Of a stretch of DNA of 5,307 nucleotides, positions 1 to 5,307 are shown piece after piece (the stretch's first letter is position 1; each line of letters begins with the position of its first letter). The translations under genes were made by a program, and so were the position numbers. The notes beneath the pieces were generated by a model. That model searched no databases. It saw nothing but the letters and a program-made list of their open reading frames with translations, and was not told the origin of the DNA. Origin of the DNA: Candidatus Altarchaeota archaeon (lineage in GTDB: Archaea > Altiarchaeota > Altiarchaeia > IMC4 > SCGC-AAA252-I15). The stretch covers positions 1 through 5,307 of the forward strand of contig JAPKXP010000021.1 in assembly GCA_026394745.1 (NCBI GenBank), read 5' to 3'.

Positions 1-333
1 GGGTCAGGAGCAGCTGCTCCAGGCGGAGGAGGAGGTTCTGGAGGAGGACCGTCTCCGTCACCTCCAGCAGGGCCGGCGCCGTCAGCACCTTCAACGCCAT
101 CGCCGTCTCCGCCGGCTGGCCCGACAACAACGCCGTCTACTACAACGCCTCCAACACCTTCAACACCTAGTGCTGGGCCGGGGCCTAGCGGGCCTGCTGC
201 TCCGTCAGCGCCGGTGTCAGCCGCACCAGTTCATCCTTCAGGAGGACAACCTACGGGAGCCCAGGCAGCACCCGCTCCCTCACCAGCTCAGCCTTCAGGC
301 GAAGCCGCAGGCCAGACGGGAGGAGCCGGCTTT
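1..333 (+). repeat. Low-complexity Pro/Ser/Thr/Gly/Ala linker in gene 1
   Basis: Roughly the first 110 visible codons use almost only Pro, Ser, Thr, Gly and Ala. A glycine run comes first (codons 8-16), then short PS, PT and TTTP units, then an Ala/Pro/Gln/Gly stretch. At DNA level the CCN-rich codons form a degenerate tandem pattern with recurring caacgcc and ccgtct units. Such sequence is expected to be an extended, disordered spacer. The Ser/Thr-Pro clusters would suit O-glycosylation if the region is outside the cell. Its left limit lies outside the window. Confidence 0.85.
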
Positions 334-1428
334 TGGGCTAGAGCCAAGAGAGCTGGCGCGCAGTTCGGCAGGAATAACGTTAATCCCTGGAACCTGGCGT
401 TAGGCGCTTCAATACTCACCGGGCAAGGCGGCCTTGCTCTCGGAATATCTGCGGCCATGGGCGCAACCAAGGTCGTTAAGGGCATAAGGGAAAGTAGGAG
501 GGCGCGCGAACAGAAGGAGGAGCTGCCTAAGAGCACAAGGAAAGTCAAGGGATACTTGAACGATTTATTCGGGACTGAAGCCAGAACAAAGGGAGAGAGC
601 TTCTCGGGCGTCGAGTACAGGAGCGGCAAGTTCATGATAGGCAACGAGCAGGTGACTAGGGACAGGATTGACGCAGCCCACCGCACAGTCGACGCTGCAG
701 CTATGGGCGGGACAATAGGCTACGCGGACAAGGTTCTTGGAGCCGCGTCCAAAGTCGGGGGTGAGGAGTATGGTGGAGTCAGCGCGGACGCGGGCAAACT
801 CAGGACGGGGGATAGTGGAGTATCAAGAAAGGATTTGAAGAAAGCTGCGAAGACGGTCAGGAAGGACAAGACCGGAGCCGTCACGCCAGAAGAGCGCGCG
901 CAAATCAAGAAGGCGGACAAGGCGAGAAGGGAGCCGAGTGAGATATCGAATTACGAGTATGCGAGAATAAGCTCTGGGCGTGAAATGCTCAAGAAGGAGC
1001 TTCAAGGCGACCCGAGTCTGCGACAGGCTTTCGAGCCAGGTGGAGTGCCGGAAGCCCAGCCGCCTGCCCCGTCTCCTGCTGAGAGTCCGGGAGAGAGGAG
1101 GCAAGCGGGAGGGCAGATGGGGTTTGATTTCATGAAGGGGGAGTCGGAAGGAACGGAATCTAGGGAGGCGCCTGGCGAAGGTGCTGCAGCAACTCAGGCT
1201 GCTGCGCGGGAGGGGGGAGAGAAGGCAGGTAGTAAACGCCCGGACGACAGAGGCCCTGGACCGCAGGTCGGTCGAGCACAGAAAGATGAGGAGAAAATCG
1301 CCGAGGTCAGGAAGGAGGAGGAGGCCCCGCATCAAGGAGACGACGAAATGACCGACGCCGAGAAGGAGGAGCAAGAGAAAGCTAAACCAAGAAGAAAGGA
1401 TAGGGGAGGAGGCGAGAGTGGAGGATAA
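1..1428 (+). CDS. 5'-truncated gene for a large linker-rich, charged protein of unknown function
   Basis: The frame is open from the first base and ends at TAA 1426-1428, giving 475 visible codons with no start. The only early start-like codon, GTG at 214, lies in mid-linker with no Shine-Dalgarno, so the real start is upstream. Visible residues 1 to about 110 are a Gly, then Pro/Ser/Thr/Ala linker. Residues 112-170 are basic and include a Gly/Ala hydrophobic segment (about 128-159). Residues 170-345 are hydrophilic, Lys/Arg-rich and probably helical. From about 345 a second Pro/Gly-rich stretch leads into a Glu/Lys/Arg-rich tail ending ESGG. I recognise no family and see no catalytic motif. 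It overlaps the next gene by 11 bases, which implies co-translation. The linker-plus-soluble-tail layout resembles the downstream protein, so the missing N-terminus may also be a membrane domain; that is inference only. Coding status is near certain; function is unknown. Confidence 0.93.
   Translation, partial: GSGAAAPGGGGGSGGGPSPSPPAGPAPSAPSTPSPSPPAGPTTTPSTTTPPTPSTPSAGPGPSGPAAPSAPVSAAPVHPSGGQPTGAQAAPAPSPAQPSGEAAGQTGGAGFWARAKRAGAQFGRNNVNPWNLALGASILTGQGGLALGISAAMGATKVVKGIRESRRAREQKEELPKSTRKVKGYLNDLFGTEARTKGESFSGVEYRSGKFMIGNEQVTRDRIDAAHRTVDAAAMGGTIGYADKVLGAASKVGGEEYGGVSADAGKLRTGDSGVSRKDLKKAAKTVRKDKTGAVTPEERAQIKKADKARREPSEISNYEYARISSGREMLKKELQGDPSLRQAFEPGGVPEAQPPAPSPAESPGERRQAGGQMGFDFMKGESEGTESREAPGEGAAATQAAAREGGEKAGSKRPDDRGPGPQVGRAQKDEEKIAEVRKEEEAPHQGDDEMTDAEKEEQEKAKPRRKDRGGGESGG
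382..477 (+). other. Weakly hydrophobic Gly/Ala segment of gene 1 product
   Basis: Visible residues 128-159 begin NPWNLAL and run through two Gly/Ala/Leu-rich stretches separated by TGQGG. Arg/Lys-rich sequence flanks both sides (RAKRAG before, KGIRESRRAR after). The segment could be a helical hairpin lying on or in the membrane, or the last weak membrane helix of a polytopic domain. Hydrophobicity is marginal because of the many Gly residues, so it is not called a firm transmembrane helix. Confidence 0.4.
1192..1425 (+). other. Highly charged C-terminal tail of gene 1 product
   Basis: The last ~78 codons encode mostly Glu, Lys, Arg, Asp, Gly and Ala, with runs such as RKEEEAP and DAEKEEQEKAK, and end in a Gly-rich ESGG. 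No hydrophobic core is visible, so it is probably disordered or a short charged helix. The purine-rich codons GAG, GGA and AGG also create the Shine-Dalgarno of the next gene, so the end of this tail does double duty. Confidence 0.7.
1405..1412 (+). promoter_or_regulatory. Shine-Dalgarno GGAGGAGG for gene 2
   Basis: The sequence GGAGGAGG sits inside the last codons of gene 1, with 5 bases between it and GTG 1418. It contains two overlapping GGAGG cores, at 1405-1409 (8-base spacing) and 1408-1412 (5-base spacing), both workable in archaea. This decides the gene 2 start: the frame opens only after a TGA at 1349-1351, and GTG 1418 has the best placed site and comes before the first hydrophobic helix. 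Re-initiation or coupling after gene 1 termination is likely. Confidence 0.8.
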
Positions 1429-4400
1429 GCCGAACAACTTCGTCAAGACTCTGAAGTCAAATAAAGTAAGGAACCTGCTCAAGATAGCGTCGCCTGCGCT
1501 CCTCATAGTGTTTGGTTCAAGCTTGGTCAACGCCCTAGACCCGGTAACAATAGTAACGATAGTCTTACTGTACCTGTTCGGCGCTGAACTCATGAAGATT
1601 CTCTCAGCGGGAGTACTGATACTGATAGGCTACTTCGTGGAGTCCAACCCATGTGTCTACGCGGCGGCCGGGGGTCATTGCCACTACACCATAGCAAACA
1701 GCGTAGTGGAAGTGGCGGTGAACCCGCAGATTAGGGCGTTAAACCAGCTGGAGATGAGCATGTTCGTCACATTCTACATAGTTGCCATAATACTTATCGG
1801 CATATACATAATATTCATGTCCGGGTCTCCGCAGGGCAGGTCTAGAGCGAAGGACATATTCGTGAGGCTTTTCGTTGGAATGCTCCTGGTCTCAGTATCG
1901 CCGATGCTGTTCCAGACTATCTTAGACTTCGCGAACAGCGCGAACTCGATGCTCTTGAGCACGGCATGGATTGAGTTTTTCACAGGCAACCACACTTTCC
2001 AGTGGGGCGCGGGCCAGCTCTTGAAGTACTGCTGCATTTACATAGTAGGGCAGGTCATCATGATCGTGGCGATCATAACGGCAGCCATGAGGTATCTTGT
2101 AGTCTATGCGACCGCCTGCATTTTCCCGCTTGCGGTATTCCTGTACTTCTTCGACTTCCCTAATCCGCTTTTCTCGATTCGGTCGCTTGGGAGGACGATG
2201 ATAAAGGCCAGTATGATAGCCATACTCACGCAGACGATACAGTGCGCTTGCCTCGCGATTACAATAATCCTCCTGTCTTTCAACCTTAACAACACGATGA
2301 TGGAGTTCCTTCTGATCATAGGAGGGATGATAGGAATCTGCTTCTCGCCCATGATAGCAATGCAGCTTATGCCGTGGCTCGGCGCGATGGTGTACGTCGC
2401 GTCAACAAGGCCAAGCACTGCTGGTTCAAGATTCATAGCTTCGATGATGCTTGGTTACGGCGTAGCACGGTCTCTCGAGACGTCAAGCGGGCAGACGATG
2501 GTGGGTAGGAACATGGGCGAGTTCTCGACTGCAGGAGGGCCTAAGGCGCCTGAAGGAGGCATACTGCCGTACGGCTTCCCGGGGGCGGGAGGCTTTGATA
2601 CTCACGGCTCGGACAGTAGTTTAAGCCCGCATCCAAGCGACAGAACTATGGGCAGTGGTTATGGAGGAACGTTCGGGCGCGGAGGCGCGGTAGTAAACAC
2701 TCCAAGCGGTATGGGCAGGACCGCATCGCCTGCTTCTTCTGGAGGAACGGAAGGCCAGGGGAGTCCGGGAGCGTCTCAGGGGACGGGAACGAGCGTTACT
2801 GGCGGCGGGGGTCCGGTTGCTGCCGCACCAACAGCCGAAGTTCCTCCTTCAATGATGGCTGGTATGACGCCTCAGCAGATGGACAGCATGCGAGGCAGCG
2901 CTCAGCCGATTGTAGGTGCCGGGGGAAGGCAGCCGCCAGCAGCGGTTGATTCCGGTGAAATGGGAGAGAGTTTTGGCGGGCAAACTGGAGGAGGTCAGGT
3001 TACTCCAAGGCAGGGTCAGGTTTACGACGACAGGCAGCAGGTTAAGAACGAGCTTAATTTAGGCGGTGGCGGTGGAATCGGAGGGCCGAGTTCAGCCACA
3101 ACAAGCTTGCCTGGTTCTGTTGCTAGAGAGCCTTCATCGGTTATTCCAGGCGGCACCGTCGAGATGACGTCAGGGGGTGGAGTTTCTGGTGCCGCAGCGC
3201 CTTCATCCGGAGGCATGGGCGGCGGAGGCTGGGGAGACGACAGTGAATCAAGGAAGCAGCAGAGGGAGCTTAATGAACTCAGAAACAAATCCGTGAAGGA
3301 AGGGCAGCAGCTGAACGAGCAGGAGGCGAGGAAGCTTAATGAATTGAGTGCCGAGGAATTAAGGAGGATGAACATCAGCAGCCCAGGGGGAGTGGTCGAC
3401 GCTGCGAACAGGGCCAGGGACTCGCTGGACAGGAAGACCCCGGAGTTCACAGCCAAAAGATTACCTGGCATAGCGAAGGGCGTTGAGGAGATGGACGCCG
3501 AGAACGTGAAGCGCGGCGGGAAGCCGATGACGCCAGAACAAAAGACCGAGGAGATACTTAAGGGAATACACCAGGCTGACGGCGAGAAAGAGAAGCTTTC
3601 GAGAGGTCCTGCGCAAAACAACATCAGGGAGATGGATGGTTTCCCGCACCCTGAGACGGCTTACGAGTCGATAATGAAAGTCGCCGGAGGCAATCCAGTC
3701 GACAGAGCCAAGTTCGCGAAGTCCGGGCAAGTCAACACCATAGTCAACAACGCGAAGAGGTACATGGGTGAAGGAAACACCCAGGACCATGCGATTGAGA
3801 GAGCCACAAAGCCGTACCAGATTAAGGACGCGTACGTTAGAGCGAGGGAGGAGGCCGGGAAGGCGGAGTTCGACAAGCTAAGCCCCGAAGACCAGAAGTA
3901 CCTTGTGGACAAAAAACACGAGCAGGTCTACGGCGGGGCGAAGCCCGCCGGAGCGGCGGCCCCGGCTGCTGCGAAACCCTCGAAAGCGGGGGATAAGCCG
4001 GTTATGCAGCCGGCAGTGGAATTGACTGAACAACAGAGGGAAGGTCAGGAGTTCCAGCAACGCTTGAAGGCAGCGCAGGAAGCCCACAAGGAATCCAGCA
4101 GGATACTGGAGGGCTTGAATTCTCCGGAAGGGTCTGAAGCAAACGCTAAGGCAAGGGAGTGGCTTGCTAAACAGATAAGGTCCACTGGAAACGAAAAGAT
4201 TACTGCAGACGACATGAAGGGCGTCAGGTACGAGACGGTTATGACTCCGGAGTACAGCAGATACATGGACGAGACTGCAATGCCGGTCAGGCTGCCTGGA
4301 GTGCTCGTGGTGCCTGACCAGAAGTGGACTGGAGGGTTAGGTGGCGAGCAGTCGTTCCAGACGAGGATTGGCGTAAAAAAGGCGGGGGGCATGAATATGA

Positions 4401-5307
4401 GCGGTTTCATTTTCAGTGAGGACAGCCCACTACGCGCTACAGGACTACAGATTGTTGCTGAAGGTCAAAAAGCGGCCTTGCACGAGGATTTGCACCAGAT
4501 TGACACGATAGTCTCAAGAAGGTCTGGAGCTGACAAACTGATTAGCGAAATCCATTCATTCCGCGGGGACATATACTCCGGGAAGAGGACGTGGAGCAAC
4601 GTCGAGAAAAGCCTCACAGGCAGGTACGTCAACGACTACATGCCCAACGCAAGCGAAAGAGAGAAGGACGCTGCCAGAGAGCAGGTCAGGACCGCACTGA
4701 AAACCGCGAGAAGGATGGACGAAACCGTCGGAAAGGACGCGACGTCGCACATACTATTACACAGCAGAACGCTCGACGAGTTCAACAGGAATTACTCGAA
4801 ACTCAGCGACGCGGACCTCAGGGAGGTTGCCGGCAGGAGAACGCCGGTGACGTCCGGGCCGTCCGGCGCTCCTACGGCACCTTCGGAGAAGGCGCCTGCA
4901 GCACCGACGGCGGCGACATCAAGTCCTGACGAAGTATGGTCTAGCCTAAACTCGCACAACAGGAGGGTGTTCCTTGCTGACACGGTATGGAATTCGCTGG
5001 CGCCGGAACAACAAGCCAGATACGTCCAAGACTACGCAAGAGAAAACAATTACTCTGAAGAGCAGGTCAGGGACATGGGATACGTCTATGAAGTGAGAGA
5101 GAAGGCGCTTGACGACCACAGCAAGATAAACAAGGGCGAGTACACCAGAACCAAGGGATACTTCGCAGACAAGGAATTTGACGATAAGATGGTAGCTGAG
5201 GCAAAGAGGATTGCCCACAAGGAACTGGTCGGAGTAGCAGGTAGTGCGGCTCCCATGCCGTCTACAATAAAGCAGGCTGCGCCAGAGGCTGAGGCTGCTG
5301 CCGAGGA
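1418..5307 (+). CDS. Giant modular membrane protein, VirB6/TrbL-like N-terminus with zincin-like tail (3'-partial)
   Basis: The frame runs without a stop from GTG 1418 to the window end, giving 1296 full codons plus two bases. The start is set by GGAGGAGG five bases upstream, and the short Lys-rich N-terminus before helix 1 supports it. Domains in order: polytopic membrane region about 20-350; Gly/Ser/Met/Pro linker 357-608; helical domain A 609-838; Ala/Pro linker 839-868; domain B 869-1141 with HEDLH at 1022-1026; Pro/Ala/Thr linker 1142-1170; domain C 1171-1274; start of another linker. VirB6/TrbL/CedA proteins are polytopic inner-membrane components of type IV secretion or archaeal DNA-transfer systems, usually a few hundred residues long. 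This protein is several times longer. It likely sits in the cell membrane with the tail on one face. It overlaps gene 1, suggesting one operon and perhaps one complex. Alternative: an unrelated archaeal surface protein with a multi-helix anchor. Coding is near certain; the family is moderate at best. Confidence 0.93.
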   Translation, partial: MEDKPNNFVKTLKSNKVRNLLKIASPALLIVFGSSLVNALDPVTIVTIVLLYLFGAELMKILSAGVLILIGYFVESNPCVYAAAGGHCHYTIANSVVEVAVNPQIRALNQLEMSMFVTFYIVAIILIGIYIIFMSGSPQGRSRAKDIFVRLFVGMLLVSVSPMLFQTILDFANSANSMLLSTAWIEFFTGNHTFQWGAGQLLKYCCIYIVGQVIMIVAIITAAMRYLVVYATACIFPLAVFLYFFDFPNPLFSIRSLGRTMIKASMIAILTQTIQCACLAITIILLSFNLNNTMMEFLLIIGGMIGICFSPMIAMQLMPWLGAMVYVASTRPSTAGSRFIASMMLGYGVARSLETSSGQTMVGRNMGEFSTAGGPKAPEGGILPYGFPGAGGFDTHGSDSSLSPHPSDRTMGSGYGGTFGRGGAVVNTPSGMGRTASPASSGGTEGQGSPGASQGTGTSVTGGGGPVAAAPTAEVPPSMMAGMTPQQMDSMRGSAQPIVGAGGRQPPAAVDSGEMGESFGGQTGGGQVTPRQGQVYDDRQQVKNELNLGGGGGIGGPSSATTSLPGSVAREPSSVIPGGTVEMTSGGGVSGAAAPSSGGMGGGGWGDDSESRKQQRELNELRNKSVKEGQQLNEQEARKLNELSAEELRRMNISSPGGVVDAANRARDSLDRKTPEFTAKRLPGIAKGVEEMDAENVKRGGKPMTPEQKTEEILKGIHQADGEKEKLSRGPAQNNIREMDGFPHPETAYESIMKVAGGNPVDRAKFAKSGQVNTIVNNAKRYMGEGNTQDHAIERATKPYQIKDAYVRAREEAGKAEFDKLSPEDQKYLVDKKHEQVYGGAKPAGAAAPAAAKPSKAGDKPVMQPAVELTEQQREGQEFQQRLKAAQEAHKESSRILEGLNSPEGSEANAKAREWLAKQIRSTGNEKITADDMKGVRYETVMTPEYSRYMDETAMPVRLPGVLVVPDQKWTGGLGGEQSFQTRIGVKKAGGMNMSGFIFSEDSPLRATGLQIVAEGQKAALHEDLHQIDTIVSRRSGADKLISEIHSFRGDIYSGKRTWSNVEKSLTGRYVNDYMPNASEREKDAAREQVRTALKTARRMDETVGKDATSHILLHSRTLDEFNRNYSKLSDADLREVAGRRTPVTSGPSGAPTAPSEKAPAAPTAATSSPDEVWSSLNSHNRRVFLADTVWNSLAPEQQARYVQDYARENNYSEEQVRDMGYVYEVREKALDDHSKINKGEYTRTKGYFADKEFDDKMVAEAKRIAHKELVGVAGSAAPMPSTIKQAAPEAEAAAE
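1475..2467 (+). other. Polytopic membrane domain, VirB6/TrbL/CedA-like
   Basis: Residues 20-350 carry hydrophobic segments at about 20-40, 42-56, 58-74, 113-134, 148-180, 204-245 (long enough for two, split by R225), 260-288 and 294-328. Basic residues before the first segment (K10, K13, K16, R18) and in the loop around 141-150 suggest those ends face the cytoplasm. Loop 75-112 holds C79 and C88. VirB6/TrbL-like features are a long SPMLFQTILDF-type helix, a helix pair joined around an Arg and followed by FPLAVFLYFF, and a Pro/Arg/Lys loop before the next long helix. This is recognition of layout and is not a database match. The exact helix count and topology are uncertain. Confidence 0.5.
2486..3241 (+). 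repeat. Gly/Ser/Met/Pro-rich linker 1 of gene 2
   Basis: Residues 357-608, about 250 amino acids, are dominated by Gly, Ser, Pro, Ala, Thr and Gln, with unusually many Met (for example PSMMAGMTPQQMDSM). Short Gly runs recur: GGGG near 2801-2815, GGGGG near 3062-3076, and GGMGGGG before the end. No hydrophobic core is seen, so it should be a long flexible spacer holding the C-terminal domains away from the membrane domain. The reading frame is intact across the whole stretch. Confidence 0.8.
3242..3931 (+). other. Helical domain A of gene 2 product
   Basis: Residues 609-838 are charged and probably mostly alpha-helical. The first part (609-651) has three related helical turns, LNEL at 618, LNEQ at 632 and LNEL at 640, and could be a short coiled coil. 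The rest is a mixed soluble sequence with Asn/Gln/Lys/Glu and few hydrophobics, ending with an LSPEDQ helix cap (821-826) and KKHEQVYGG. I recognise no enzyme motif. It is bounded by low-complexity linkers on both sides, which is why it is treated as one unit. Confidence 0.5.
3932..4021 (+). repeat. Ala/Pro/Lys-rich linker 2 of gene 2
   Basis: Residues 839-868 consist mainly of Ala, Pro, Lys and Gly (for example KPAGAAAPAAAKPSKAG). This is a typical interdomain spacer. It separates helical domain A from the zincin-like domain B. Confidence 0.7.
4022..4840 (+). other. Domain B, putative HExxH zinc metallopeptidase (zincin-like)
   Basis: Residues 869-1141 begin with a Gln/Glu/Ala-rich helix. 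Short beta-type stretches follow: LPGVLVVPD (959-967), RIGVKK (983-988), SGFIFSED (995-1002) and LQIVAEG (1010-1016). Then comes an active-site-type helix, AALHEDLHQID. In zincins the two His of HExxH bind zinc and the Glu is the general base; here they are H1022, H1026 and E1023. E1044, in SEIHSFRGD, is a candidate third ligand 18 residues after H1026, close to the spacing in gluzincins such as M1 and M4 peptidases. H1046 is an alternative. Strands before the HExxH helix and a Glu-bearing helix after it fit the fold. HExxH can occur by chance, but the hydrophobic framing makes it better than random. The substrate is unknown. If active, it could cut surface polymers, partner proteins or the protein's own linkers. 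Confidence 0.5.
4481..4495 (+). other. HExxH zinc-binding motif (HEDLH)
   Basis: Five codons at 4481-4495 encode His-Glu-Asp-Leu-His, residues 1022-1026, preceded by Ala-Ala-Leu and followed by Gln-Ile-Asp. This is the standard zincin core helix with hydrophobic residues at the expected places. The candidate third ligand E1044 is encoded at 4547-4549. Confidence 0.6.
4841..4927 (+). repeat. Pro/Ala/Thr/Ser linker 3 of gene 2
   Basis: Residues 1142-1170 are nearly all Pro, Ala, Thr, Ser and Gly with one Glu-Lys pair, for example SGPSGAPTAPSEKAPAAPT. It marks the end of domain B and the start of domain C. Confidence 0.7.
4928..5239 (+). other. Small helical domain C of gene 2 product
   Basis: Residues 1171-1274 form a compact, charged, Tyr/Trp-containing unit, probably alpha-helical (DEVWSSLNSHNRR, then TVWNSLAPEQQARYVQDYA, then EEQVRDMGYVYEVREKALDDH). 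The LAPEQQ turn at 1194-1199 resembles LSPEDQ at 821-826 in domain A, which may be a weak repeat or just a common helix cap. No family is recognised. Confidence 0.45.
5240..5307 (+). repeat. Start of linker 4 of gene 2, cut by window end
   Basis: From residue 1275 the sequence turns again to Ala/Ser/Pro/Glu (GSAAPMPSTIKQAAPEAEAAAE) and is still open at the last base. The same alternation of linkers and domains earlier in the protein suggests at least one more domain or a disordered tail follows beyond the window. Confidence 0.6.

Noticed and set aside
1..213. DNA tandem repeat or CRISPR-like array
   Set aside because: The repeated ccgtct and caacgcc units are irregular, in frame, and explained by Pro/Ser/Thr codons; there are no constant repeats with unique spacers.
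214..216. GTG as the start of gene 1
   Set aside because: It lies inside the Pro/Ser/Thr linker, the frame is open all the way back to base 1 with the same composition, and no Shine-Dalgarno precedes it.
170..403. Short + strand open frame in another frame at the start of the window
   Set aside because: It overlaps the linker of gene 1 in a different frame and its Arg/Pro/Gln-rich product is what a shifted reading of CCN-rich DNA gives.
1348..1351. ATGA overlap that might mark a stop/start junction
   Set aside because: ATG 1348 is an internal Met codon of gene 1 and TGA 1349 only closes the unused upstream part of the gene 2 frame; no gene ends or starts here.
823..1593. Antisense open frame of 256 codons
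   Set aside because: It lies opposite gene 1 and the gene 1/gene 2 junction; its Leu/Ser/Arg-rich product is the complement of Lys/Glu/Arg codons, with no recognisable domain.
1592..1594. Internal ATG as an alternative start of gene 2
   Set aside because: Starting here would remove the first hydrophobic segments, and it lacks the GGAGG that precedes GTG 1418.
3022..3624. Antisense open frame of 200 codons
   Set aside because: It lies opposite linker 1 and domain A of gene 2; its Ser/Pro/Leu/Phe-rich composition is explained by the complement of Gly/Glu/Lys codons.
4591..4929. + strand open frame of 112 codons inside gene 2
   Set aside because: It is an Arg/Gln/Glu-rich shifted reading of domain B with no clear ribosome binding site, inside a frame with much better coding character.

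Overview
The window is coding throughout on the + strand. It holds two very large, overlapping genes, and each is cut by a window edge. The organism looks archaeal. Arginine is almost always AGG/AGA, with only a handful of CGN codons in the second gene. Isoleucine is very often ATA. The second gene starts at GTG behind a strong GGAGG Shine-Dalgarno. Base composition is moderately GC-rich. A DPANN-type archaeon, known mainly from metagenomes, would fit, but no marker gene here fixes the lineage.

Gene 1 (1-1428) enters from upstream already in frame. What is visible is a Pro/Ser/Thr/Gly linker, then a soluble basic/helical region with one weakly hydrophobic Gly/Ala segment, then a highly charged Glu/Lys tail. 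Its true start and N-terminal domain lie outside the window.

Gene 2 (1418-5307, still open at the end) overlaps gene 1 by 11 bases and encodes at least 1296 residues. Its first ~350 residues form a polytopic membrane domain of about eight hydrophobic segments. Its layout resembles the VirB6/TrbL/CedA group of type IV secretion and DNA-transfer membrane proteins. After it comes a chain of soluble domains joined by low-complexity linkers: a ~250-residue Gly/Ser/Met/Pro linker, a helical domain A, an Ala/Pro linker, a domain B with an HExxH zincin signature (H1022, E1023, H1026, possible third ligand E1044), a Pro/Ala/Thr linker, a helical domain C, and the start of another linker.

The tight overlap means the two products are probably made together and may belong to one envelope complex. 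My main inference is an archaeal type IV secretion-like or surface apparatus whose VirB6-like channel subunit carries a giant modular tail with a putative metallopeptidase. The membrane-domain family and the peptidase activity rest on pattern reading and were not confirmed by any search. No RNA genes, mobile elements, CRISPR arrays, promoters or terminators are visible, and no gene-free stretch exceeds 300 bases.
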